From SMWC01 sp964466315 (lineage in GTDB: Bacteria; Pseudomonadota; Gammaproteobacteria; Steroidobacterales; Rariloculaceae), in assembly GCA_964466315.1 (NCBI GenBank), contig CAYXNS010000026.1, positions 1 through 36,686 on the forward strand: a DNA stretch of 36,686 bases, written 5' to 3'. Below are positions 23,848-32,505 of the stretch, in pieces. The notes below the pieces were generated by a model. That model had not been told where the DNA came from and made no database searches. It saw nothing but the letters and a program-made list of their open reading frames with translations. The translations under genes were made by a program, and so were the position numbers. The stretch's first letter is position 1; every line of letters begins with the position of its first letter.

Positions 23848-25680
23848 ATGAATAGAATCGCGTGTCGTTCACGTTGGGTATTTCTCGGGGTGCTCGGAAC
23901 CGGGTTGATTGCCTGTTCCGCGCCGCCGTCCGCGCCGATACTCACACTGGGTTTCGGGTTAAAAGAACTTCATTTCAGCTGGATATCCGTCGAAAAAACG
24001 GACCACTATCGTCTTCTCGCGGATCTCGACGGCTCGGCAAGTTTCTCGCAGATCGGCGGAAATCTATCGGCGTCCGTGACAAGCACGACAATTCCGGTTG
24101 CGGTGCATCTCTTCCCATGGGAAACGGCGCGCTATGTACTGGAAGCCTGTAACACCGACGGCTGCACACGATCGGCTGAAGTAAGCCCCGCCGACGGAAT
24201 GCTAGATACGATCGGTTACGTGAAAGCGTCGAATACGGGTGTCGATGACCAATTCGGCGGCGGCAGTGTTATCTACGGCTTGTCCGCCTCGGTCAGTGCC
24301 GACGGAAACACCCTGGCCGTAACGTCGATCTTCGAAGACAGTGCGGCAGTTGGTATTAATGGAGACGAGGCCGACAACTCCGCGCTCGATGCGGGTGCGG
24401 TCTATGTGTTTAGCCGCGGTGAAAACGGTTGGGTGCAGGAGGCGTATGTCAAAGCATCGAACGCAGAATCGAGCGATCAGTTCGGTTATTCGGTATCGCT
24501 CAGCGGCGATGGGAATACGCTGGCCGTGGGCGCGAATCTCGAGGCGAGCAGCGCGACGGGAATTGATGGCGATCAGAGCGATAACTCCGCTCTAGGGACG
24601 GGCGCTGTCTATGTTTTCACACGCGATAATGGTTGGTGGAGCCAACAAGCCTATGTAAAGGCTTCTAATGCCGAGGCGGGAGACGTCTTCGGTTACCAGG
24701 TCGCATTGAGCTTCGATGGCAATACATTGGCAGCCGCCGCGCAAGGCGAGGACAGTGCCTCGTCCGGTATCGATTTCGATGAGACGAATAACGATGCCGG
24801 TGGTTCGGGTGCGGTCTATGTGTTTAACCGTAACGGCGATGAGTGGTCGCAGCAGGCCTATATCAAGGCACTCTATCCTGAGGAGAATGACCTCTTCGGG
24901 ACGTCAGTAGCGATCAGCCAGGACGGTAATACTCTGGCCGTCGGCGCTCTCGACGAAGATGGTGGCCAGACCGGCGTGAACGGCGATCAGGCCGATAACT
25001 CGGAACGCGGATCAGGTGCAGCCTATGTCTTTACCCGACGGGGGGTGTCCTGGTCGCAAGAAGCGTACGTGAAGGGGTCGAATACCGCCCGCGCGGACGC
25101 TTTCGGTGCCGTGGTTGCGCTGAGTGCCGACGGTAACACGCTGGCTGTCGGTGCGCCGGATGAAAACAATACGTCGACGGGTGCTAATGCGGAGATTGGG
25201 CATCGCGTCGGATTCGACCCTCGTACGGATTTTTCGAACGGTTCGGCGTACGTCTTCGCACGTGAGAACGGTAGCTGGGCACAGCAGGCATACATCAAGC
25301 CATCGCACATCGGACAGTTCGACCAGTTCGGCACGCGTGTAGCGTTGAGTGGTGATGGTGATCTCCTCGCCGTAGGTGTCCCGCTCGAAGACAGTCCGGC
25401 TGTGGGATTAAACGGCGATCGCGGCGACGACGAGGCCGGTGGCTCTGAGTTTGGAGCCGTCTTCCTCTATGCCCGCAGCGAGGGAGTATGGTCCGACCAC
25501 TCCTTCATAAAGGCACCGAATACGGGTGTCTATGACGAGTTTGCCTCCATCGTTGCGTTCGATGGGGATGGAACGACGATGGTCGTCGGCGCGCGGTTCG
25601 AGGATAGTGCCGCAAGCGGTATCAACGGCGATCGAAATAATGAAGACGTTAGAGACGCCGGCGCCGTCTATATTTACTAA
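23848..25680 (+). CDS. FG-GAP/integrin-like beta-propeller lipoprotein, seven repeats
   Basis: A 610-aa lipoprotein (lipobox GLIAC, Cys23) with an N-terminal domain of about 100 residues that resembles a fibronectin-III-like module (FSWISVEKTDHYRLLADLDG). Seven repeats of about 70 residues follow, each with a form of YVKASN...D.FG...VALS.DGNTLAVGA..ED, a GDxxDN-type Asp-rich loop and GAVYVF. The repeats begin near residues 126, 200, 270, 335, 405, 480 and 545. Seven units fit a closed seven-bladed propeller; the Asp loops could bind calcium. It probably works in adhesion or scaffolding at the cell surface. No catalytic motif was seen. Confidence 0.85.
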   Translation: MNRIACRSRWVFLGVLGTGLIACSAPPSAPILTLGFGLKELHFSWISVEKTDHYRLLADLDGSASFSQIGGNLSASVTSTTIPVAVHLFPWETARYVLEACNTDGCTRSAEVSPADGMLDTIGYVKASNTGVDDQFGGGSVIYGLSASVSADGNTLAVTSIFEDSAAVGINGDEADNSALDAGAVYVFSRGENGWVQEAYVKASNAESSDQFGYSVSLSGDGNTLAVGANLEASSATGIDGDQSDNSALGTGAVYVFTRDNGWWSQQAYVKASNAEAGDVFGYQVALSFDGNTLAAAAQGEDSASSGIDFDETNNDAGGSGAVYVFNRNGDEWSQQAYIKALYPEENDLFGTSVAISQDGNTLAVGALDEDGGQTGVNGDQADNSERGSGAAYVFTRRGVSWSQEAYVKGSNTARADAFGAVVALSADGNTLAVGAPDENNTSTGANAEIGHRVGFDPRTDFSNGSAYVFARENGSWAQQAYIKPSHIGQFDQFGTRVALSGDGDLLAVGVPLEDSPAVGLNGDRGDDEAGGSEFGAVFLYARSEGVWSDHSFIKAPNTGVYDEFASIVAFDGDGTTMVVGARFEDSAASGINGDRNNEDVRDAGAVYIY

Positions 25681-25735
25681 TCGGAGACGACTTCGGCCGG
25701 GCGCGGACGGATCGGTTTGTAGACTTGTGGCGGGG

Positions 25736-26899
25736 CTAAAACGCGTTGACGCCCGTGAGTTCCTTGCCGATCACGAGTTGATGCACGGTTTCGGTGCCTT
25801 CGTAGGTGACGACGCTTTCCATGTTGAGCATGTGGCGAATGGTGCAGAACTCGGTGCTGATACCGCCGCCGCCGAGCATGTCACGGCAGTCGCGGGCGAC
25901 GTCCAGCGCCATGCGGACGTTATTCCACTTGGCGAGCGATACCTGCACGGGGTGCAGTGTTCCCTGATCTTTGCGGCGGCTGATATGCAGGGCCAGTAAT
26001 TGCGCCGTACCGATCCGTCGTGCCATATTCGCGAGGCGAATCTGGATGGTCTGGGTATGGCTTAGTGGACGGCCGAAAAGCTCGCGGGTTCCCGAAAACT
26101 CCAACACCTCTTGCAGGCAGGCCTGAGCTGCGCCGATCGATCCCCAGGAAATCCCGAGGCGGGCCTGTGTCAGACACTCGAGCGGGGCGCGGAGGCCCAA
26201 AGCTTCGGGCAGGGCATTCTCGTTCGGAATCCGGACGTTGTCGAGAAATAACGCAGCCGTGCACGACGCACGAAGCGAGAATTTATTTTCGATCTCTGTT
26301 GCACTGAATCCCGGCGTCTTTCGCTCGACAAGGAATCCACGAACATCATCGCTTGTCATTGCCCAGATCACGGCGACGTCCGCGATGCTGCCGTTGGTAA
26401 TCCACATCTTCGAGCCATTTAATACCCAGTCGTCTCCGTCCCTTTTTGCATGGGTCTTCATGTTGCCGGGATCGGATCCGCCGTGCGATTCGGTCAGACC
26501 GAAGCATCCGATCGCTTCGCCCCGCGCCATCGCCGAGAGCCAATGCTGTTTTTGCGATTCGGCGCCGAAGGTGTAGATGGAGTACATGACCAGAGCGCTT
26601 TGCACAGACATGAAACTTCGCAGCGCGCTGTCGCCACGCTCGAGTTCCTGGTAGGTGAGCCCTGCGCATACGTTACTCAGGCCCGCGCAGCCGTATCCCT
26701 CCAACGTGCTTCCCAATACGCCCAAGTGCGCTATCTCAGGCACCAGCTCCTGCGGGAAACGATGCTCGTCGAAGCATTGTTTGATGATAGGGAGCACGGC
26801 ATCGTTGACGAAACGCCGGACCGTGTCCTGCACCATCCGCTCTTCGTCACTTAGAAGAGATTCGATATCGAGCAGATCCAGCGCGTTGAGTGAACTCAT
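25736..26899 (-). CDS. gcdH: Glutaryl-CoA dehydrogenase (acyl-CoA dehydrogenase family)
   Basis: FAD enzyme that oxidises and decarboxylates glutaryl-CoA to crotonyl-CoA in lysine, tryptophan and some aromatic breakdown. Seen: FGLTESHGGSDPGNMKTHA and KMWITNGSIADVAVIW in the middle domain, ARLGISWGSIGAAQACL, and the C-terminal NMESVVTYEGTETVHQLVIG, where Glu367 is the catalytic base, as in GcdH. Length 387 aa is normal. GGAGG precedes the ATG on the - strand. It stands alone, convergent with the FG-GAP gene. Another acyl-CoA dehydrogenase specificity is possible but the YEGT context strongly favours GcdH. Confidence 0.92.
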   Translation of the reverse strand: MSSLNALDLLDIESLLSDEERMVQDTVRRFVNDAVLPIIKQCFDEHRFPQELVPEIAHLGVLGSTLEGYGCAGLSNVCAGLTYQELERGDSALRSFMSVQSALVMYSIYTFGAESQKQHWLSAMARGEAIGCFGLTESHGGSDPGNMKTHAKRDGDDWVLNGSKMWITNGSIADVAVIWAMTSDDVRGFLVERKTPGFSATEIENKFSLRASCTAALFLDNVRIPNENALPEALGLRAPLECLTQARLGISWGSIGAAQACLQEVLEFSGTRELFGRPLSHTQTIQIRLANMARRIGTAQLLALHISRRKDQGTLHPVQVSLAKWNNVRMALDVARDCRDMLGGGGISTEFCTIRHMLNMESVVTYEGTETVHQLVIGKELTGVNAF

Positions 26900-27120
26900 T
26901 CTGTCCTCCGTTTGGCTTCTTGTAACTTTCCGGAGATTAGATGGCCTGACTTCGCGACACGCGCGTCGTGTAGCAGGAAATGAAACAGTAGCCAGTAGTG
27001 TAGCAGTCCGTGACGGGCCGCAACTACCTGGAAGTACCCTGGGCTGCTAAGCTTGACCAGCGGCTTCAGGTTTCAGATCGGCTCAGATGCGCTCGACTCG
27101 GCTGCGCGGATAGGCTTCGT

Positions 27121-27456
27121 ATGGAGAAACAGGAACAACCCCGGCCCCTAATCATCAGGTACGTGATCGCGTTTATCGGTGCGGTGGCGATTACGATCGC
27201 GCTTCTGTTGTTCATGAACGATCTGGTCAGCCATTTCTTGTTGCGGGATCCTACCCGTTACTTCGCTATTACCAGTTTCATACCCGCTCCCGATCGCGGC
27301 CGGCAGTTGCCCGATGCGCCGCCAACCCCGACAAATGCGCCCGACGTGCCCGAACTCGAATACGAGACAGTAGAGGAAGTCATCGTGGACACACCGGTTG
27401 CCGAGGTAGAGACGGAGCTGCCCCCGGCAGGACAACCGTTAAATCTCGAAGAATGA
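27121..27456 (+). CDS. Small single-pass membrane protein, TonB N-terminus-like
   Basis: A 111-aa protein: short basic cytoplasmic start (MEKQEQPRPLIIRY), one membrane helix (about residues 16-36), then a periplasmic tail rich in Pro, Glu and Val (PDAPPTPTNAPDVPELEYET and on). The layout and spacing look like the anchor and linker of certain TonB energy transducers, but the C-terminal domain that touches the TonB box is absent, the gene simply ending in LNLEE. It may be a truncated relative or an accessory membrane protein. An upstream in-frame ATG at 27010 is less likely. The 220-base gap before it holds the gcdH upstream region and nothing else recognised. Confidence 0.6.
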   Translation: MEKQEQPRPLIIRYVIAFIGAVAITIALLLFMNDLVSHFLLRDPTRYFAITSFIPAPDRGRQLPDAPPTPTNAPDVPELEYETVEEVIVDTPVAEVETELPPAGQPLNLEE

Positions 27457-27580
27457 CCGCGGGATCGGCAGGACTGAACCCACGGATGTCCTGACGCGAT
27501 ACCTGTCTACTCGACGATGTCGTAATGAGAGGGCGTAAGCAGATTCTTCGGCCTGTAAGTGAGCAGGTCATCATATCAGT

Positions 27581-27624
27581 ACGAATAGCTATTCGTTGCA
27601 GCACAACGCTGAAAACGCTATAAA
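27581..27624 (+). promoter_or_regulatory. Operator-like 16-base palindrome over the TRAP operon promoter
   Basis: ACGAATAGCTATTCGT at 27581-27596 is a perfect palindrome. It touches TTGCAG (27596-27601), a weak -35, which is 17 bases before TATAAA (27619-27624), a good -10. A dimeric regulator bound here would block or contact RNA polymerase. Transcription would start near 27631, about 32 bases before the dctP start. The regulator gene is not in the window, and its family cannot be told from the site. Confidence 0.55.
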
Positions 27625-27662
27625 GAGCGCCGGGCCGATCGATCAACCTAGAGGTGAAGACA

Positions 27663-28703
27663 GTGGAATACGAGCGACTTCAGGACATGGCTCTCGGTGC
27701 TCGATTGCGACGCTTGGCGGCGTTGGTATTCCTGGCCGGCAGTTTGGTCGCGTGTGGCGGATCCGGATCCCCGGATCAGGAGCAAACCTATCTGATCAAG
27801 TTTCCGCATGAGACCGCACCGGGCACCCCCAAGGGCCTGGCCGCACAGCGGTTCAAGGAACTCGCTGAGGAACGTTTTCCCGGGCGCATCGTGGTGGAGG
27901 TCTACCCTTCGAGCCAATTGATGAACGACGATGACTCGCTCGAGGCCTTGGCTTTCGGTGAGATCCAGATGATCGCGGTCTCGCTGTCCAAGTTCGACCG
28001 CCTGACCCATGTCTTTCAAGTATTCGACCTGCCATTCCTGTTTCCGGGCCTGGATGTCGTGGAACGATTCCAGGCGGCCCCAGCGGGTCAGGCGTTGCTG
28101 GGTGAGCTCACCGACCGCGGATTCCTGGCGCTTGGATTCTGGCACAACGGCATGAAACAGCTCTCGGGCCCACGTCCGCTGCACCAGCCCGAGGACGCAC
28201 GCGGGTTGAAGTTCCGCATCATGCAGTCCGACGTTCTGCAGGCCCAGGTGCAGGCGATCGGGGGCAGTCCGCAGAAGATGGCGCTGGGTGAGGTTTACCA
28301 GGCCCTGCAGACCGGTACCGTTGACGCCCAGGAGAATACCTGGTCCAACATTTGGTCGTCGAAGTTCTACGAGGTTCAGCCTTACATCATGGAGACCAAT
28401 CACGGCTACATCGGTTACCTGGTGGCGGTGAATCCACAGTTCTGGCAATCGTTGCCCGACGACGTCCGCACCGGCCTGGAGGAGGTCATGGCGGACGTCA
28501 CAACATGGGGCAACGCTCAGGCGGAGGCAGTCAACCAGGAGGCCAGGGGGCGTATTGCAGACTCCGGCCGCAGCGAAATCATCGGGCTCTCCGCCGAGGA
28601 GCTTCGCGAATGGGAGACGGCGATGCGTCCCGTCTGGGAGCAATTCGAAGATGACATCGGCGCGGACCTGATCGAAGCGGCCTTAGCGGCCCATGCAGAC
28701 TAG
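27663..28703 (+). CDS. dctP: TRAP transporter solute-binding lipoprotein DctP
   Basis: Periplasmic binding protein of a tripartite ATP-independent (TRAP) transporter. A lipoprotein signal ends GSLVAC (Cys31). DctP segments: FPHETAPGTPKGLAAQRF, DLPFLFPG, GLKFRIMQS with the Arg (about residue 185) that binds the ligand carboxylate in this family, and GTVDAQENTWSNI. That Arg suggests an organic or sugar acid as ligand. GTG 27663 is taken as start because GAGG at 27651-27654 is eight bases upstream; GTG 27654 and ATG 27687 are in the same frame. dctQ follows after 18 bases. Confidence 0.93.
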   Translation: MEYERLQDMALGARLRRLAALVFLAGSLVACGGSGSPDQEQTYLIKFPHETAPGTPKGLAAQRFKELAEERFPGRIVVEVYPSSQLMNDDDSLEALAFGEIQMIAVSLSKFDRLTHVFQVFDLPFLFPGLDVVERFQAAPAGQALLGELTDRGFLALGFWHNGMKQLSGPRPLHQPEDARGLKFRIMQSDVLQAQVQAIGGSPQKMALGEVYQALQTGTVDAQENTWSNIWSSKFYEVQPYIMETNHGYIGYLVAVNPQFWQSLPDDVRTGLEEVMADVTTWGNAQAEAVNQEARGRIADSGRSEIIGLSAEELREWETAMRPVWEQFEDDIGADLIEAALAAHAD

Positions 28704-28721
28704 CCGCCCGCCCGCTGCATC

Positions 28722-29285
28722 ATGACAGCAGTAACGTTAGGGCGTGTGCATGCCCTCGTGGACCACCTCGAAGAGGGGTTCATGGCATTGGCGCTAGCGT
28801 TCATGACAATCATCACCTTCATTCAGGTGATCTTGCGATACGTGTTCGGCACCGGCTGGGTCTGGTCGCTGGAGGCGACCACATACAGCTTCGGCTGGCT
28901 GGTTCTGATCGGCATGTCTTATGGCGTGCGCACGCGTGCACACATCACGGTCGATCTACTCAGTAACCAGCTTTCCAAACCCGCCCGTCGCATCATGGCT
29001 TTCGTTGCCATTGGGCTGTGCCTCGTTTACTGCGGGTTTATGATCTACGGAGGAAGTGTTTTCGTCGATCGTTTGATAACTCTCGGCAACAACGCTCGCG
29101 ACATTCCGCTGCCCCGTTGGTTACTGACCGGCATTATGCCGCTCGCGTTTTCACTTCTAGCGTTTCGATTCCTTCAAGCAGGCTGGCAATTGGTGGGAGA
29201 TAAGGATTCGAATCCGCGTCTTACCGAGCGCGATGCATCGACAACAGGATTGTCGGACGATCACGCCGCTGATGAGCTAGAATAA
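28722..29285 (+). CDS. dctQ: TRAP transporter small membrane subunit DctQ
   Basis: A 187-aa membrane protein with four predicted helices (about residues 18-40, 52-70, 88-110 and 128-150), the DctQ architecture. Characteristic segments are FIQVILRYVFGTGWVWSLEA and RTRAHITVDLL. It associates with DctM to form the sodium-coupled permease that takes solute from DctP. The C-terminus carries an extra hydrophilic tail rich in Asp and Glu of about 30 residues. It lies 18 bases after dctP and 39 bases before dctM. Confidence 0.92.
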   Translation: MTAVTLGRVHALVDHLEEGFMALALAFMTIITFIQVILRYVFGTGWVWSLEATTYSFGWLVLIGMSYGVRTRAHITVDLLSNQLSKPARRIMAFVAIGLCLVYCGFMIYGGSVFVDRLITLGNNARDIPLPRWLLTGIMPLAFSLLAFRFLQAGWQLVGDKDSNPRLTERDASTTGLSDDHAADELE

Positions 29286-29324
29286 CAACGCTTCCGCGTA
29301 GACCCACAAGAGTAATAACATCTA

Positions 29325-30608
29325 ATGAGCGCGCTGTTTCTACTAGCCGTGCTGTTCGTGTGTCTGGCGCTGGGTGTACCCGTCGCGGTTTCTCTCGGAC
29401 TCGCGAGCATATCCACCCTACTGCTGTTCACTGACCAGACACTGCTCTCATCGAGCCAGCGTTTCTTCCATACCATGCAGGTCTACCCACTGCTGGCAGT
29501 GCCCTTCTTCATCACGGCAGCCACGTTCATGAAGACCGGCGGCGTGGCGAAGCGCATGATCGATTTCGCGAACGCTTTGGTGGGGCATTTCCGTGGCGGG
29601 CTGGCCATGGCCTCGTTGCTGGCGTGTGCATTCTTTGCGGCGGTCTCCGGCTCCGCGCCCGCCACGGTCGTAGCCGTTGGGAGCGTCATGATCGGCGGGA
29701 TGATCTCCTCCGGCTACACGCCGCGATTCGCTGCGGGTGTCATCTGTAACGGTGGCACCCTAGGGATCCTCATTCCACCATCCATCGTGATGGTGATCTA
29801 CGGCGCAGTGACGGAATCTTCCATCGGGAACCTGTTCATCGCGGGGCTGCTTCCCGGTATTATTCTGACCGTGACGATGATGGCTACGGTCGCGGTCATC
29901 GCTCGTCACCAAAACCTGCCGCGCCAAGAGCGGGTCAGTTGGCGAGGTACGATTCGCGCGGGCCGGGAGGCCCTCTGGGGCCTCTTGCTCCTACTCATCA
30001 TCCTCGGTGGAATCTATCTCGGAGTCTTTACGCCCACGGAGGCCGCAGCGGTCTCCGCGGTATACGCCTTCGCCATCGCAGTGTTCGTCTACAAAGATAT
30101 CAAGCTCGCGGATGTGCCCGACGTGCTGATCGAGAGTGCGAAGGTGACCACGTTGTTGATGTTCATCATCGCCAATGCCTACCTGTTCGCGTTCACGGTA
30201 ACGACAGAGCAGATTCCTCAGATTGCATCGGTCTGGATAGTCGATCTCGGGCTACCGCCCTGGGGTTTCCTGCTCGTGCTGAATGTTCTGTTATTACTCG
30301 CCGGTAACTTCATGGAGCCCACCTCGGTCGTGCTCATCCTTACGCCGATCGTGTTCCCCATCGCCATGCAGATGGGCATCCACCCCATCCACCTGGGCGT
30401 CCTCATGGTGCTCAACATGCAGATCGGGCTGGTCACGCCGCCCGTTGGGCTCAATCTCTTCGTCACGGCGGGGGTTGCGGGGATGTCCATGGAGGAAGTC
30501 ATCCGGGCGGCGTTGCCGTGGCTCATGGTACTGCTCGTCGTGCTGTTGATGATTACCTATATCCCGGCAATCTCCTTGATCGTGCCTCAGCTGTTGGGCC
30601 TCATCTAA
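29325..30608 (+). CDS. dctM: TRAP transporter large membrane subunit DctM
   Basis: A 427-aa polytopic permease subunit with about 12 hydrophobic segments. DctM hallmarks: LLAVPFFITAATFMKTGGVA, AAVSGSAPATVVAVGSVMI, NGGTLGILIPPSIVMVIYG, FTPTEAAAVSAVYA and IGLVTPPVGLNLFVTAG. With DctQ it imports the DctP-bound solute using the sodium gradient. It ends 34 bases from the convergent aldolase gene. The three TRAP genes form one + strand operon whose partner catabolic operon runs the other way. Confidence 0.95.
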   Translation: MSALFLLAVLFVCLALGVPVAVSLGLASISTLLLFTDQTLLSSSQRFFHTMQVYPLLAVPFFITAATFMKTGGVAKRMIDFANALVGHFRGGLAMASLLACAFFAAVSGSAPATVVAVGSVMIGGMISSGYTPRFAAGVICNGGTLGILIPPSIVMVIYGAVTESSIGNLFIAGLLPGIILTVTMMATVAVIARHQNLPRQERVSWRGTIRAGREALWGLLLLLIILGGIYLGVFTPTEAAAVSAVYAFAIAVFVYKDIKLADVPDVLIESAKVTTLLMFIIANAYLFAFTVTTEQIPQIASVWIVDLGLPPWGFLLVLNVLLLLAGNFMEPTSVVLILTPIVFPIAMQMGIHPIHLGVLMVLNMQIGLVTPPVGLNLFVTAGVAGMSMEEVIRAALPWLMVLLVVLLMITYIPAISLIVPQLLGLI

Positions 30609-30620
30609 CCGTTTCGGCGC

Positions 30621-30640
30621 GTTCGGCTTAGAATCCGAAC
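30621..30640. terminator. Stem-loop between the convergent operons
   Basis: GTTCGG (30621-30626) and CCGAAC (30635-30640) form a perfect stem with an 8-base loop in the 34-base gap between dctM and the aldolase gene. It reads as a hairpin on both strands and lies where both operons should end. Neither side has a T tract, so strength as an intrinsic terminator is doubtful. Confidence 0.4.
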
Positions 30641-30642
30641 CT

Positions 30643-31290
30643 TCACTGCCCCCTGCCTTTCCTGACTTCCTCGATAAAGGCGGCCGCCCGGCGCGTCAGT
30701 TCGGTCATGTCACCCGCGTCCAGCAGTTTTTGACTGACCAGGCTGCTGCCTACCCCGAGAGCCGCGGAGCCTTTCCTGATAAAGTCAGCCGCAGTGTTCA
30801 GATCGACCCCTCCCACCGGGATGATGCGAACCTGGGGCAATGGGGCCAGAATGGCCTTGACCAGATCGGGGCCGCCGAAACTGGCGGGGAACAGCTTGAT
30901 GAAGTCCGCACCGGCTTCCCAGCCCGTGAGGATTTCCGTGGGGGAGTGACATCCCGGTGCGGTCGGGATGCTGTACCGGTTGCACAGTGCGATCAGTTCC
31001 AGGTCGAGCGTGGGAGAAACGACAAAATCGGCCCCGGCAAGGATAGCCGCCCGCCCGCTTTCCGCGTCGAGGACCGTTCCGGCCCCAAAAATGACGTCTT
31101 GGCCGTATCTCTTCTTGGCCTCGGCGATCACATCCAGAGCACCGGGCGTCGTCATGGTGACTTCGATGGCCCTGACGCCACCCGCCTTGATGGCATCGGC
31201 CGCCGTGATCAGCTGCTCGGAAGACCGGGCACGCATGATGGCGATAACGCCGGTTTCGCGGATGATGTTGAGTGTTTCGAGTTTGTCCAT
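30643..31290 (-). CDS. eda: 2-keto-3-deoxy-6-phosphogluconate aldolase family protein
   Basis: Class I aldolase splitting 2-keto-3-deoxy-6-phosphogluconate (KDPG) to pyruvate and glyceraldehyde-3-phosphate. The 215-aa product shows Schiff-base Lys132 in DFIKLFPAS, Glu43 in IEVTMTTPGAL, FGAGTV and IPTAPGCHSPTE, with phosphate-binding VGGVDLN and GVGSSL. Specificity for KDPG or the galactonate isomer cannot be settled by sequence alone. ATG 31290 is preferred: GGAG lies seven bases upstream on the - strand, and an in-frame start at 31341 would run into the kinase gene. Last gene of the six-gene operon, 22 bases after the kinase. Confidence 0.9.
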   Translation of the reverse strand: MDKLETLNIIRETGVIAIMRARSSEQLITAADAIKAGGVRAIEVTMTTPGALDVIAEAKKRYGQDVIFGAGTVLDAESGRAAILAGADFVVSPTLDLELIALCNRYSIPTAPGCHSPTEILTGWEAGADFIKLFPASFGGPDLVKAILAPLPQVRIIPVGGVDLNTAADFIRKGSAALGVGSSLVSQKLLDAGDMTELTRRAAAFIEEVRKGRGQ

Positions 31291-31312
31291 TGTTCTGCTC
31301 CGTGCTGAACGG

Positions 31313-32467
31313 TCAGCGTGACACTCGTTTGCCCCCGCCAAGTACTTCGGCTCTCATCAGGGCTTCGACCTCGGCCTTGTCGATCAGTGGCAGATCGAAC
31401 ATCAAGGTTTGCTTCAGGCGGGTAGTCGCATCACCCACCATGACGCCCTTGGTAATGCCCTCGCCCCCAAAACCCGCTGTGAACAGGCCATAATAGAAAC
31501 CAGCGTTCCACGTGTCTCCACCGCCCAACCGGTCCCAAAGGGTCATCTTTCTAACGACCGGGGAGCGGAAGAAATGCCCTTCAGCATCCATGGCGGCTGA
31601 TTCCCAGCGGTGCTGCTCGAACGTGTCGGGATAGCGAATGGTGATGGCGACTATCCCGACGCTGAAATGCTCTCGGACCTGGCGGACTACTTCCCGGATG
31701 TCATCGTCCTCGATTTGTCCCATGTCGCCGTCCACGACCTGTTTGGCAGAATACTGGCCGCACGAAATGTCATACAGGCTGGCCATATCCTCGATCGTCG
31801 TAATCAGGATATCCACGTGATCTGACACTAGAGGTGTCAATATCTCGCGCGCCTGGGCAGGAGACCACAGGGTGCCCCGATAGTTGAAGTCCATACCCAC
31901 CAGGCAATCATCGGGTTTGCGCGCCATGGCCTCTTTGAATGCCTCGTAGCAGTAGTTGCGCTCATACCCGCTGTGGGCTGCCAGCCCGAAAGTGATCCCC
32001 GAGGTGTGAAATAGCCGGGCATCTTTCAGCGCCGCCTGCCAATCGACCATCCCCGAATCCAGCTTGGAGGCAGCGGAGAACATGCGCTGATACACGCCGG
32101 TGTTCTTACGCGGTGTGCGGCCAAACTCGTAGATAAAGCGTCCGATGGGCTCTGTTTTGGGGGCCCAGACAATGTGGTCGGTGTTGATCCCCTGCTCACG
32201 GGCAGTGTTGCGCAACGACCGTCCATAGGGATTGTCCGGCACGCGGGTGATATAGGACGAAGGTATGCCCATCCGGCTCAGGCCCATGGCCAACGTGTAC
32301 TCGCTGCCGGCCATCGAGAGGTTGACCTGACGCGTTCGTTCAGGACGTTCCAGGTCAGCGGGTGTGTCGCGGACCATCGTTTCGCCAAAGGTTACGAATG
32401 CCGGCCCCCGGGTGGCAAACTGACTGAGATCATCGCCAGTGATTACATAGTAGTCCGTATTATTCAC
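31313..32467 (-). CDS. kdgK: PfkB-family sugar kinase, KDG-kinase-like
   Basis: Ribokinase-type kinase, probably phosphorylating 2-keto-3-deoxygluconate (KDG) with ATP to feed the aldolase encoded next. Seen: N-terminal FVTFGETMVRDTP and AGSEYTLAMGLSRMG, and the C-terminal PfkB signature as DRLGGGDTWNAGF with catalytic base Asp318; the usual GAGD is GGGD. At 384 aa it is longer than typical KdgK (about 310), having an N-terminal extension and internal inserts. The start is GTG 32467 with AGGGATAGGA just upstream. Substrate assignment rests largely on the aldolase neighbour; another sugar-acid kinase is possible. Confidence 0.8.
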   Translation of the reverse strand: MNNTDYYVITGDDLSQFATRGPAFVTFGETMVRDTPADLERPERTRQVNLSMAGSEYTLAMGLSRMGIPSSYITRVPDNPYGRSLRNTAREQGINTDHIVWAPKTEPIGRFIYEFGRTPRKNTGVYQRMFSAASKLDSGMVDWQAALKDARLFHTSGITFGLAAHSGYERNYCYEAFKEAMARKPDDCLVGMDFNYRGTLWSPAQAREILTPLVSDHVDILITTIEDMASLYDISCGQYSAKQVVDGDMGQIEDDDIREVVRQVREHFSVGIVAITIRYPDTFEQHRWESAAMDAEGHFFRSPVVRKMTLWDRLGGGDTWNAGFYYGLFTAGFGGEGITKGVMVGDATTRLKQTLMFDLPLIDKAEVEALMRAEVLGGGKRVSR

Positions 32468-32505
32468 ATTCCTATCCCTAAATCTGCAGGGTAGAACAAG
32501 GGATC

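Noticed and set aside
24190..25680. Repeat array or CRISPR-like structure in the FG-GAP gene
   Set aside because: The periodicity is in the protein repeat of about 70 residues; DNA copies differ and there are no identical short repeats with spacers.
26940..27120. Attachment site or tRNA remnant between gcdH and the small membrane protein
   Set aside because: No cloverleaf, no direct repeat and no integrase nearby.
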